Source: Chelydra serpentina
Taxonomy: Eukaryota; Chordata; Testudines; Chelydridae
Assembly (NCBI GenBank): GCA_037349315.1
Contig: JBAIAC010000033.1
Location: forward strand, 27,484,001 to 27,548,000
Direction of reading: 5' to 3'
Length of the DNA stretch: 64,000 nt
Each line of letters begins with the position of its first letter. Position 1 is the first letter of the stretch. The notes beneath the pieces were generated by a model. The model did not search any database, was not told where the DNA came from, and saw only the letters and a list, made by a program, of their open reading frames with translations. Positions 1 through 11,300 of the stretch are shown here, piece after piece. A program made the translations under genes and the position numbers.

Positions 1-261
1 AAGAGGAGTGCATTGGCACTTTGCACTCTCCATCCCAAGACAGTGAGGATCATTTGCTCCAGCCCAGTGAACCAGGTATAAATATTCCTCTCTTGGATGG
101 TTCATCCAAAAATGGAATTTAGAGGGCCAGATCCTAATCTGGAATAAATCAGATCAGTTCCCTTTATTTTAACCTACATCAGATTGCCCCATCTGAGAAT
201 CTGGCTCGATATGTCTTGCCTCTTAAGCGAAGAACACACTTCTAGACCCATGAGCCAGGTC

Positions 262-430
262 TTTTGATCTCAAAGCACTTTTCAAGCAGTACAGTATCTC
301 TGTGAGGTGGGTAAGTGTTGTTTTGCATATAGTTAAACTGAGGCACAGAAAAGTTGAGTGACTTTGTCCAAAGTCAAACAGATCTGGGAAAAGAACCTAG
401 GTCTCTTGGTTCCTGGTGCCTTGCTCTGCT
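262..430 (+). repeat. MIR-like SINE fragment
   Basis: The stretch 'aaactgaggcacagaaaag' near 335 is followed by a 'gtgacttt..ccaaagtca' block. This is the characteristic central part of MIR-type ancient tRNA-derived SINEs. Related copies lie near 17768 and 32040 in the window. The copy is diverged and its ends are approximate. Confidence 0.55.
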
Positions 431-925
431 CACTGGAAGGCTGCTTAGGCATGATTAGGTGTGGATCCATTCACCAACCAAAGATGCAATGGATTCTTTT
501 TGCAAGAGTGGGGTTTATGCAGAAGTGGGCTCTGCTATGTATGACGAGAGCCTTCAGGAGAAGATTGGGGACACTGAACCTTGCCAAGTCTGCATTGCTG
601 CTTCCCGCTAATGAACTTGTTGGGGAGGAACAGACACTCCCTGTGGGAGATGTTTCACTTTTTCAGGAGGCCTGAGGCTTTCACTGGAGGAAGTGCCTGG
701 AAGCAGGTTATAGTGTTGATAATGAGGCTATGAAAGGTTGTGGCCCTGGTTAATATAGGCTTCCATTTGTCATGCCTGTTTATCACGTCACCACACTGTT
801 TAGCTGTATAAAATGGACTGTAAACTTTGTTCATTTGGGGCTGACAGCTATGATAAAGGTTATGTGCATTTTACAGCTTTGCAAATTTGAAGGAGAAAGG
901 TCTCGCTGCACAAGGACTTACCATT

Positions 926-1104
926 CATCATAGAATCTCAGAGCTGGAAGGGACCTTAGGAGGTCATCTACTCCAACCCCCTGCTGAAAGCAGGACCAAT
1001 CCCCAATTTTTGCCCCAGATCCCCAAATGGCCCCCTCAAGGATTGAACTCACAACCCTGGGTTTAGCAGGCCAATGCTCAAACCACTGAGCTATCCCTCC
1101 CCCC
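926..1104 (-). mobile_element. tRNA-derived SINE (turtle Cry type)
   Basis: Read on the - strand it begins with GGGGGGAGGGATAGCTCAGT, containing a pol III A-box-like tRNA segment. A B-box-like 'gagttcaatcc' follows, then a tRNA-unrelated body ending in 'ggaagggacc..' and 'tatga', a tail shared with CR1-type LINEs. Two other copies lie at 26398-26575 and 56671-56848. It is not a functional tRNA: the 3' half does not fold into a tRNA. Assignment to the Cry family is from memory of turtle SINEs. Confidence 0.75.
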
Positions 1105-1908
1105 ATATCACAGAAGACACTATTCGATCATTTTGTCTGTCCCTCCCCTGCCAGTTCAGTCCCTCCCTTGCTTGGTGCCTCCTACTTAGGTTAAATACTT
1201 GATTTTAAATATGTAGAACTTCTGCTCTCTCTACACATCTGTGTCTTTCATATCTGCATTCTAAATCCACCATCTCTCCTCAAGTTGTCAGTTAACGTAC
1301 CTAGAGAGTTAACTGTTATTTCTTGAATCCTTGGAGCTATTGTATGGGAATTTGGTTAATACAAACTGATATTTATAAAAGGTCAAAAGGCAATGTAAAA
1401 GTGTCTTTCCTTTCTTTTCCTTTCCTTCAAAGCAGCGAATGCAACATTGCATAAAGAAGTTGCTTTTGCCACTATGCAAAGATTATTTTTTTTTCAGTAC
1501 ACCCAATTTTATTTCTAGAATTCTAGGAGTGGAGAATTATTCTTCGAATTACTAGAGGCAAGATGACATAATAGTCTTTTATTCTATTTCAGAACATATT
1601 ACTCTTCCTTTACGGACTGTTGTCCATAGTTTGCACTAATCTTCCTGCAACCGATCTTGTAGAGGAGATATAAAATTGAGACCCTGCCACATTTGTGCAC
1701 CTGCTTAATTTTGAGTGAGTGAGTAGTCCCAGCGGCTTCAATGTACATTGTTTGTGACGCACTTTGGGATAAATAGCATATCATCAAAACAGAGTGTGCT
1801 AAACCCAAATCTTGCAGTCACCGACTCCTCCAGAAGGACTGTGTGCAGGCTAAAATATAGTGTACTATGCTCTGTATCTGTTATACTGATTTTGTGCCTA
1901 TATTCAAG

Positions 1909-2030
1909 TAGGGTGACCAGATGTCCCCATTTTATAAGGACAGTCCCGATTTTTGGGTCTTTTTCTTATATAGGCTCCTATTACCCCCCACCCAGTCCCG
2001 ATTTTTCACACTTGCTGTCTGGTCATCCTA
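1909..2030. mobile_element. hAT-type MITE, family A (122 bp)
   Basis: The element begins TAGGGTGACCAGATGTCC and ends with the inverted form, tggtcatccta. It is flanked by a perfect 8-bp duplication, tattcaag, at 1901-1908 and 2031-2038. Three more copies in the window have the same ends and 8-bp duplications. The 8-bp duplication points to hAT mobilisation; the element carries no gene. Confidence 0.8.
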
Positions 2031-2210
2031 TATTCAAGGCTGCTGTACTAGACACATAGACCTAACTGATGCAGTAAGTTCCACAGATTTATGTCACAGA
2101 GCTGCATGGAGTTATGTGACTATGTTAATCAGTTACAAAACCAGTCAGTAAATTGCCTGATGCCTTGACCCTTGGGAATCCAGGGAGCCAGACACCATCC
2201 TTCACCCGGG

Positions 2211-2330
2211 ACATTGGCTCCCCCTCCAATACTGGATCCAATTCAAGGTTCTGGTCCTCACAGCCAATGCCTGGCCACCTATGGAATGGTCTTTCCCTCT
2301 GCAGTGCTCCAAGAACACTCCATCAATAGG
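2211..2330 (+). repeat. Possible LINE reverse-transcriptase C-terminal relic
   Basis: A + strand frame reads HWLPLQYWIQFKVLVLT, which resembles the 'LHWLPVxxRIxFKxLxLTYKAL' signature near the end of L2/CR1-like reverse transcriptases. It is short, with no intact flanking frame, so this is a weak call. Confidence 0.35.
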
Positions 2331-3406
2331 CATGAGGCAGCTGATGGCACTAAGAGCAAGATTCTGCAGAGTTCTCAGTGAAGGTACCCAACTATGGCGC
2401 TCCCTGGTATAGGACATCAAACTCAACTCCTTCAGGGCCTGATCTTGTTTCCATTGCAGCCAATAGCAGGGCTCCCATGGACAGACGTAATGGCAGCTGA
2501 TCAAGACCCTGAGCAGGCATCTATTTACACAAGCCTCTCCATAGCAGAAGGGATGATTCTCCAGCCAACAAGCCCCATTCCCTAATAAAGTCTTCACCCA
2601 GACAGACAAACAGCCTATGGAGTATGGCTCCTGCCACAAGCAGAGCGTAGAATCCTGCCCTCCTACTCAGACCCCTCTGAGGCTGTTCTGGTATTTAGCC
2701 ACCGTGACCCGCGCACACTAAACAGAAGGATCAGACAGAAGGGACCGAAGCACCATCCAGGGTGGAGCAGGCAGGAATCCTGAAGAGCAGAGCTTCTGTA
2801 CCACTAGAGATTCACATAGCAGGGAAAAGTGCCTAACACGTGGTGTTCCCAAGACACTCAGGATGACAGCTCCACTCCTCTTCCTCCTAGGAATCCCAGA
2901 CACCAGCCATCACACTCTCAAAGCCCTTCTTCACCGCATGCGCGACAGCCCATTCGGGAAGCTGACCACGCTGCCCATTTCCTGCGGAGCGTCAAGATGC
3001 GGTGGGCAGAGAAGCTGAGGAAATGGAAATTGGAAGGAAAACGAGCCTTTTTTCTGGATTGCTGCAGAGGGGAAATTATGGAGCTATTTCCACTACCGCA
3101 AAGTCTTATTAAACTCAAAGCTCTCGCTATGCTCCATATACAGAGTCTAAATCTACTGGATATGCTCTAGTATATACAGAGGCACGGTGTAATTGTACTG
3201 GACTGGCCTATGCTGTATTTTAACCTATAAATGCACAGTACCTGATGGCCTGTTTCCCCTATTTACAATTATATTCTGTTTCAAAAACCCAGCTCCCACA
3301 GGAGGCTATGAAAGGGCATCAGGTACAAAAGCCACCCCACACCCCTTTAATATTAGCATCTGGGCCTCTCGTACCTGCTACATTATAATCCACTGCATAC
3401 CTCTCC

Positions 3407-3553
3407 ATAACTTTCCTTTGAGTCACCAAGAGACAGGGATACTGACTTAGGTGGACCATTGCTCTAGTCTGGTATTTAAAAGGTGGCGTCTCCTTCCTGC
3501 CTCCTTCCCATCAGTCAGACAGCTCTAATCTGCCCCTCCTCTTTTTCCTCTCC
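3407..3553. repeat. Direct repeat, copy 1 (upstream of exon 1)
   Basis: The block from 'ataactttcctttgagtca' through 'gtcagacagctctaatc' matches 7082-7265 at most positions. The second copy carries an extra stretch of about 35 bp in the middle. It may be a local duplication or two copies of an unclassified dispersed repeat. The two copies bracket ST8SIA2 exon 1. Confidence 0.7.
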
Positions 3554-3730
3554 TCTTCCCTTTCTCCAGACAGTTCACTCTCCTCTAACACCAGATAGTT
3601 CACTGTTCTGTCCAGCAACCTCTAGACCAATTGCAACAAGCCTGGGTTTGGACGCAGCAGGCTGGCTTGGCCTTAACTAACCCCATTGCATTATTGGCCC
3701 TTTAGCTCCATGGCAGGTTCCATCCTGGAA

Positions 3731-3803
3731 TCATAGCCTCAAAGATGAGAGGTCTGGAAGGAAGGCAAGGACCTCCTGGGTCATTCTCTGGTCCAACCCC
3801 TCT
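3731..3803 (-). repeat. Degenerate SINE/CR1 tail fragment
   Basis: The sequence 'aatcatag..gaaggcaaggacctcctgggtcat..tccaacccc' matches the tail of the SINE copies at 926 and 56671 (Cry SINE tail, shared with CR1). No tRNA-like head is present. Confidence 0.45.
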
Positions 3804-4769
3804 TCCTTTTTCCCTCCTCCCCACCCCCTCACACACACACACCTGCTTGTGAAAGAAATTGCAGCTCTAACCCCAGAAGCTATTTCTTTCCAGCATAGAA
3901 ACTAAGATTCTGGCTGTAGCTTGCAGGAGGTTACTGGGGCAAGGAGTGTGACAGACACCTCTAGGTCTCTGGGAAGTAAGACTATTGTGAGCCTTTGCTG
4001 GGAAACACAATGGGGAAATTAATCCCTGATGTAACTCTAGTGCGATTGAGTCACACCAGGGCAATAATATCTGATTGCAAAAGCAGCACCAACATTTTCA
4101 AAGACTTATTTCCCCCATGTTATATATTAATACTAAATAAGGAATGTTAATAATTAATCTTATATTATTTATTTTTACATAGTGCTTTTTATCCCCAAGG
4201 ACTCCATTTAATGTATACATTATACAAGAAGGGGAAAGGTACAATTACTACTGTAATAAATGTGATTACAATAATCATCATTATTAATAGGATATTTTGT
4301 CCGTAGAGGGAGAAACCTGCCACCAGTTGGCACCCCCTCTAATACATGCATAAGCAATTGCCCTGCAAAAATTCTTCCGACGCCTATATTTATGTGGGCA
4401 GATTGTGTACACAGGAAGGCTGCTGCACACATCATTTTGTAGGTGCAAAATACTTCCATGGGCATTTTTGCCAGTACAAATCTTGGCTATAAAATGTGGA
4501 CCCCTGAGCAAAGGGGTACTGGTCCATGATAGGTGAAAGGGTAATACAAATAATAAATAATATAGCGCCTTTCATCTGAGGATTTCCTACCACTTAGCAG
4601 ACCTTAATGAAGGAAGGCTTACTACAGCCCCTGGGCAGGGGTAAGTTTTCCATCTTCTGTACATAGTAGATCTCACATGGGTCCATAAGGAGAGGCCAGA
4701 GGTTCTGCCTATGCCAGGGTATAGCACTTCCGATGCCATGAGAGGAGTGTGCCCAGCGCTGGCAATAGA

Positions 4770-5230
4770 TCTGCCCCCACGCTTGAGAAGCGGGGCGGGG
4801 GATGTTACAAAGCATTTGCCCACCTGCCCTTGTCTGTGTCAGGGGGGTGCCGGCAGGAGCTCAGTGCTGTCCCCAGGTGCTGGTCTGTGTGTCAGACAAA
4901 CTTTGAGGCGGGGAGGGACGGAGGGGGGAGGGAGGAGGGGGATACATTTCCCGGTCTCTGTCTCCTTCCCTCCCGCCCGCCCTCGCTCAGTGTCAGGGAG
5001 GGTGGGGAAAGCGCTCTCCTGCTCCTTTGCAAAGAGGGGACCGGGCTCTGCCGGTGTAGCCCCTGCCCACCCCCGGGGCTGCGGGGAAGGAGCGAAGCCG
5101 GCGAGCCGGGCGGGGGCGTTTCTCGGGCGGGCGAGCCCCCGAGCTGCTGGCGCTCCCGGGGGGCTCCGCCCAGGACCCCGGCGCGGCTCCCCAGCCAGCC
5201 GTCCCCCGCTCCCTCCCCCGGCCAGGAGCC
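4770..5230 (+). promoter_or_regulatory. ST8SIA2: Putative CpG-island promoter and 5' UTR of ST8SIA2
   Basis: Base composition shifts sharply here to GC-rich with many CpG dinucleotides and several GC-box-like runs (for example gggcgggg near 4793). The block continues through exon 1 into intron 1. I see no convincing TATA box. A CpG-island, TATA-less promoter is inferred from position and composition; the transcription start cannot be fixed from sequence alone. Confidence 0.5.
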
Positions 5231-5331
5231 ATGCCGCTGCCGTGCCGGAGCTGGGCGCTGGCGCTGCTCACCCTGCTCGTGGGCTTCCTCATCTTCGTGG
5301 ACATCTCGGAGCTCCAGGAGGAGGAGACCGG
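5231..5331 (+). CDS. ST8SIA2: ST8SIA2 coding exon 1
   Basis: Starts at the ATG within 'gccaggagccatgccg' (purine at -3) and encodes the cytosolic tail, signal-anchor helix ([13 protein letters not shown]) and first stem residues. It ends GG|gtaagc, leaving two bases of a Gly codon completed by exon 2. The N-terminus is alanine/leucine-rich and one residue longer than the mammalian protein as I recall it. Confidence 0.95.
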
Positions 5332-8300
5332 GTAAGCGCCCCGCGCCCTGCCCCGCCGCCGGGGAGCGGGCTGCGGGACGGGCGCTGGGGAGGCACGGGT
5401 GGGCGCTGGGCTGTCTGCAGGGGGGTCGGCTGCCCGGAGGAAAGGGGTGCTCCGCACTGGAGGGGACAGGGTGCCGGGGTGGGGGCTGGGTGCTTGGGGG
5501 AGGGGAGGAGAGGGGTGCCAGGGTGGGTGACCGGGAGAGAAGAGGGGTGCCGGGATGGGTGCCGGGGGGAGGAGAGGAATGCCGGGGTGGGCGCTGGGGG
5601 AGGAGAGGGGTGCCGAGATGGGTGCCCGGGAGAGAAGAGAGGTGCCGGGGTGGGTGCCGGGGGAGGAGAGGGGTCCCGGGGTGGGTGCCGGGGGGAGGAG
5701 AGGGGTCCCGGGGTGGGTGCCGGGGGAAGGAGAGGGGGGAGGAGAGGGGTGCCGGGGTGGGTGCCAGGGGGAGGAGAGGGGGGAGGAGAGGGGTGCCGGG
5801 GTGGGTGCCAGGGGGAGGAGAGGGGTGCCGGGGTGGGTGCCAGGGGGAGGAGAGGGGTGCCGGGGTGGGTGCCGGGCGGAGGAGAGGGGTCCCGGGGTGG
5901 GTGCCGGGGGGGAGGAGAGGGGTGCCGGGGGGAGGAGAGGGGTGCCGGGGGGGAGAAGAGGGGTGCCGGGGTGGGTGCCGTGGGGAGGAGAGGGGTCCCG
6001 GGGTGGGTGCCGGGGGGGAAGAGAGGGGTACCGGGGGGAGGAGAGGGGTCCCGGGGTGGGTGCCGGGGGGGAGGAGAGGGGTGCCGGGGGGGAGAAGAGG
6101 GGTGCCGGGGTGGGTGCCGGGGGGAGGAGAGGGGTGCCGGGGTGGGTGCCGGGGGGAGGAGATGACGGAGGAGAAAGGAAGGACGGGCGGGGGTTTCAGG
6201 AGAGTTTCTTTGTCTGGCTCTCCGGGTCTCTTGCCTTTGCCGAGGTGGGAAGGGGGCGTGTTTCGCTCTCTTCTCTCGGAGATTGAGCAAGTGGGGAACG
6301 GGGGTCTCTGAGAGGCGAGCAGGGGGCTCGGGGAGCCGGTATCGGTCCGGGCGGGATGGGGAGCAGGGAGGATCCCCATGTGATGGGAGGAGCAGATGCC
6401 GGTCCGGGTGGGGATGGGAGCGGAGAGAGCCCAGTCTGAAATGTGCAGGGGTTTCCACGAGGGGGGGCTGGGGTTCTATGATTGTGGGGCCCCCCCTCTC
6501 CCCTGTCCCTTCTGCTGCGCTTGGCCCGCCCTCCCCCTGGACCCGTCTGTGTCGTGCTCCGAAGGCTCCTCCCTCCTCCACTCCAGCCCCAGGCTGAGCC
6601 AAGGCCAGCAGCTACCTGCGGTGAGCAGGGCGGGTCTCTTGAAGTTGCTGGGCTGAGGATCCTGCCAGGTGGCCCCTGGGCGTGACCCCATCCCATAATA
6701 ACCTGCGCCCAGGGGCCGCTTGGCATTAAAAGGCCAAGCATTGTAGAGGGGCACAGAGTTGGGACGGAGGGGGCACCTTATACAGAGCGCAGGGGTTCTG
6801 TTAACCTGCGGAACTCACTGCTGCAGGCAGCATGGCGGCAAAAGATCTGACGTTTCTATGAATCAGAGTCAGGCTAAACACCACCCAGGCTGAAACGACA
6901 AGGGTCCTCTCACTCCTGTCAGGAGCAGGGAAATATTTCCCCTCCTCCTTCCCAGCACAAGGAGTGCCTAGCACACAGCTGGCACCATACAAATAAATTC
7001 ATTAATCCTCGTCATGGTTTATTATTACATTATACTGGGTGCATTTCCTGGTGCTGAGGGCAGGAAGGTTTACAGAGGGCAATAACTTTCCTTTGAGTCA
7101 TCAAGAGACAGGGATACTGACCTAGGTGGACCATAGCTCTAGTCTGGTTTGGCAGCTCCTATGAAATAATAAAGCTGTTGCAATGTATTTAAAAGGTGGC
7201 TTCTCTTCCCTGCCTCATTCCCATCAGTCAGACAGCTCTAATCCCCCCTCCTCTTTTCCCTCTCCGCTTGTCTTTCTCCACCTCTCCTCTTCCCTCTCTC
7301 CCAGCTTCTACCCCCTTGGGGTCTGTTTCTTTCACGCTCGCGGGCACCTCTTCAGAAAACCATCTTATGGAGTTACTGATCAGTCATAGCTTTCATTACG
7401 GATTCCCTATTCCCCTCCCCCTCACACACACACACCCCCCTCCCACCCAACACACAGAGAGACCTCATTGTTATGTACATTTGGATGAAAACTGGATGCT
7501 TGTTACTGAACGATCTGTAGCCCCAGCCTGTGGCATCTGAGTTTGTTGCTCTGGAGAGGAGGACGGGCCCTCAAAGGAGGAGTTGCGTATGAATCCAGAT
7601 GCAGAAGAGGCAGCAGGGTCAAGAATAAAACCAACCTGTTGGAACACAACGGTTTATAGATCATAAGAAGAGATCAGGGGCTTTGTAATGGGCCATGGAG
7701 CCTTACACCTCCAGGTTCAAATCCCACCCAGGTTGGCAGTGACTGAAAGTTGTTATCAGGCAATGGCCTCTCTGAAATGTGTTTGCTGGTTGTTCATATA
7801 CAGCTAAACACATCACCTAAACAGACACTCTGCCTGCCCGCTTGTTGGTTGTTGTTGGCGTCCGTTAGTCTCGAGAGACGATGGATATGCGCCCATGGGG
7901 AATGTTTAGTTGATGGTTGTGCAGCGTCTGTTATGGCTGTAGAGCCCCACACGAGAGTGGCAGTCTCGATTGCATTTGCTGCATTTGAAGGCGGTGTCAG
8001 CTGTGGGTTGGAGCCGCTGCTTCCTTTTTCGTTGAACCCGCTTTTCCTCGGCAAGCTGCCGCAGCTTGTCTTCACCAGTTTTCAATCCAGTGGTCAGAGC
8101 GTGTCTCCATCTGCATCTGTCCTGGGCGAGCTCTTCCCAGCTGCTGATGTCGATTTGAACAGTCTTCAGGTCCCTCTTACAGACATCCTTGAAGCGAAGG
8201 TGGGGCCGTCCTGTAGCTCTGTTTCCGGAGGCAAGATCGGCATACAACAGGTCTTTGGGGATCCGTCCATCTTCCATGCGACTTAGATGGCCAAGCCATC

Positions 8301-11300
8301 TGAGGCGGCGTTGACGGAGGAGAGTGAACATGCTGGAGATCTTGGCATGTTCCAGCACCTCGTTGTTCATTATTCGATCACTCCAAGTGATCCCGAGTCT
8401 GCGACGGAGGCAGCCCATGTGGAAGGCATTCAGTTTCTTTTCTTGCGAAGCATAGGGGGTCCAAGTTTCACTGGCGTAGAGAAGAGTGTTTAGCACACAT
8501 GCGCGGTACACAGCGACCTTTGTGTTGATGGTCAGCATGTTGTTGTTCCACACTCTCTGTGACAAACTGGCCAAAATTGTGAAGGCCTTGCCGATTCTAC
8601 GGTTAATCTCAGGGTCCAGTGAGAGGTTGTCTGTGATGGTAGATCCGAGGTAGGTGAACTGACTGACCACCTCTAGCACATAGTCACAGGCGCCGACTTC
8701 CTGTGGCGCCGGTGGGAGCTCACGCCCAGCGTCGGGGGCAGGGCCCCGCTCCCGACGCCGGGCCCCGCCCCCGACGCCGGGTGAGGTTGCGGGGCCCCAC
8801 CCATGACGCTGGGTGACGTTGCGGGGCCCCGCCCCCGCCGCCGACGCAATGTTGCCCAGCGTCAGGGGCGGGGCCCCGCAACGTCTCCCGGTGCTAAGGT
8901 AAGATGGCAGCGGGCCCCGGGGTTGGCGGGGAGCTGGCCGCGGGTCCCGGGGCAGGCAGGGAGCTGCCGGTGGGTGCAGAGCACCCACCAATTTTTCCCC
9001 GTGGGTGCTCCAGCCCCGGAGCACCCACGAAGTCGGCGCCTATGCACATAGTCATTGATGGCAATGCTTGGATGTTCCGCATCCTGGGCCATAACTTTGG
9101 TCTTCTAAAGACTGATTGTCAACCCGAACTTTTCGCAAGCTCTGGAAAAGCGGTCAATCAGATGCTGGAGATCAATTTCTGTGTGGGTGGCCAGGGCAGC
9201 GTCGTCTGCGAACAGCATGTCTCTTATTGTTGCCTCCCGTACCTTGCTTTTGGCCTTTAGTCGAGCCAGATTGAAAAGTCTCCCGTCAGACCGGGTGTGG
9301 AGATAGACTCCCTCTGTGGAATTTCCAAAGGCTTGTTGGTAGGGTGACCAGATGTCCCAATTTTATAGGGACAATCCCGGTTTTTGGGTCTTTTTCTTAT
9401 ATAGGCTCCTATTACCCCCCACCCCGTCCCGATTTTTCACATTTGCTGTCTGGTCACCCTACTTGTTGGTGGCCACTGCGGGGAGGCCAAGAACTGAATG
9501 GCCCTTGGAGGTTCATCTGCACAGTTGTCCTTAGACTGTAAACTACAGGGCAGGAACCGGCTCTTTGTTACATGTTTGTACAGTGCCTTGTGCAAAGAGG
9601 TCCTGATCCCTGATTGGGGCCCCGAGATGCTACCACAATACAAATAAATAGTAATAATAATCTACTCAGGGGGGCCTCCTTGTTAGGATTAAGGGGCATT
9701 GGTGGGGCAATGTAGGCAAGTTGCTACTGTCTTTTCTGCACCTGTTCTGGGGATATAATCTTGACTTTTGGACTCAGGGCTGTGTGATTTCAGCATCTTT
9801 TGGAGACACAATGGATATGACTACATTTCAATTAAACACCCACAGCTGGCCCATGTCAACTGGCTCAGGCTTGCAAGACTTGGGCTACAGGGCTGTTTAA
9901 TTATGGTGTAGACCCGGGGTTCTTGACTGGGAGTCGCGACCCCTCAGGGGGGTGTCACGAGGTTATTACATGGGGGTCGTGAGCTGTCAGCCTCCACCCC
10001 CAAACCTTGCTTCGCCTCCAGCATTTACAATAGTGTTAAATATTAACAAATGTGGTTTTAATTGAGAAGCGGGGTCGTGCTCAGAGGCTTGCGGTGTGAA
10101 CAGGCTCACCAATACAAAGGTTTGAGAACCACTGGTGTAAACATTCGGACAGCCGGAGCTTAACTGTCTACACAGCAGTTAAACAGCCCCATAGCCCAAG
10201 CTCCACAAGCCCGAGTCAGCTGATGTGGGCCAGCCGCAAGTGTTTAATTGCAGTGTAGACATACCCTAAATGCATATGAACAGGAGCGAGTAGCTGCAAA
10301 TGAGCAAAATAGAAGGGGGGCAGCATAGAGAAACAGAACGTTTCAAAGTTTTCCAACCATTCTTAGTGTATCTTTGAGAGCAAAGTAAAAAATTAGAGAT
10401 GGCGGGAAGCTGGATTTGCATCCAGATCTGCATTTCAGCCCCCTCAAATTCAGGAATGCTTGGATCCCATGTTGTGTTTCAGCCCCCTCCTCTGCTCTCG
10501 ATCCGCTCCTTTCTCTTTGTTCAGCTTTCTCGGCCTATTGAAATGAAAGCCCAGTCTGCCATGTGTCCCCTGGAAGGACCCAGTAACCAATCGGGGCTGG
10601 CTCTATTCCCCTCATGTCTTTCCTTGGCTTAGACATGCCCCTTGATTATTTTAAGGAGAAGAACAGCTTGCCCGTTTTTACACATGCCCTTCCCCCAGCT
10701 CTGGTGTTGGACTCGGGGGCCATGCATCCTGTCCAGAAGAAGATGGCTCATATGGGAAGGGGGTTGGATGGGAGGAGAATAACTTGCTTGTCTCACCCTC
10801 AAACACTGGGAAGTATCGAGAATCCCAGTAAAAGAACGAATGGATAAAATGCTCATTAAATGCAAAGTGAAGGGTGTGAATATAATTGGCCAGGTGACCA
10901 AAAACAATCAGGCTGTTTCCAAGGACAATAAGTCCTCAGCATCGCAGCCTAAAGAGTGAGCGCTAAGGAGCAGGGGTGGCTGTAGCTACTGAAGTGTGAC
11001 AGATGTTTCAGGGAAAGCCAGTCATTTAGTTTGTTTGTTTCTCAAGCGGTCCTTCTTGCTGCTCCGCATATTATTAGCCTTACTGCAAATGGGGGGCAAA
11101 CCGAGGCAAAGAATTAGAATGGAGAGAGTCAGTGCCAGGTTTAGAATTCAAGAACTACTCGCTGCCAGTGCTGTGCTCCGCCCATCAACCCATCCCTCTC
11201 TGTCTCTTCCGCGTGGCCTGTGCACTGGTTTTGTAGCAGTATGACTATGTCCAGTAGGGGTGTGATTTGTCCCCACAAGTTATATTGGTTCAACCCCTAC

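Larger units (their letters stand above)
1..4750. other. Upstream intergenic region of ST8SIA2
   Basis: No coding gene is recognised here. It holds a MIR-like SINE piece (262-430), a Cry-type SINE (926-1104), a 122-bp hAT-type element (1909-2030), a LINE relic near 2211, one copy of a locally duplicated segment (3407-3553) and a SINE/CR1 tail (3731-3803). The remaining stretches (431-925, 1105-1900, 2340-3400, 3810-4750) are ordinary unique-looking DNA in which I see no gene or RNA. Short open frames here lack any family resemblance. Confidence 0.6.

Noticed and set aside
926..1104. tRNA gene
   Set aside because: Only the 5' part resembles a tRNA with A and B boxes; the rest is a SINE body, and two further copies exist.
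2202..2639. 145-codon frame on the - strand
   Set aside because: It opposes a LINE-like segment on the + strand and shows no recognisable domain.
4711..6602. Overlapping open frames of 240-520 codons on both strands around exon 1
   Set aside because: They run through the G-rich minisatellite, exist in several frames at once and read as Gly/Arg or Pro/Ser/His repeats. Only the short exon 1 segment is a real gene part.
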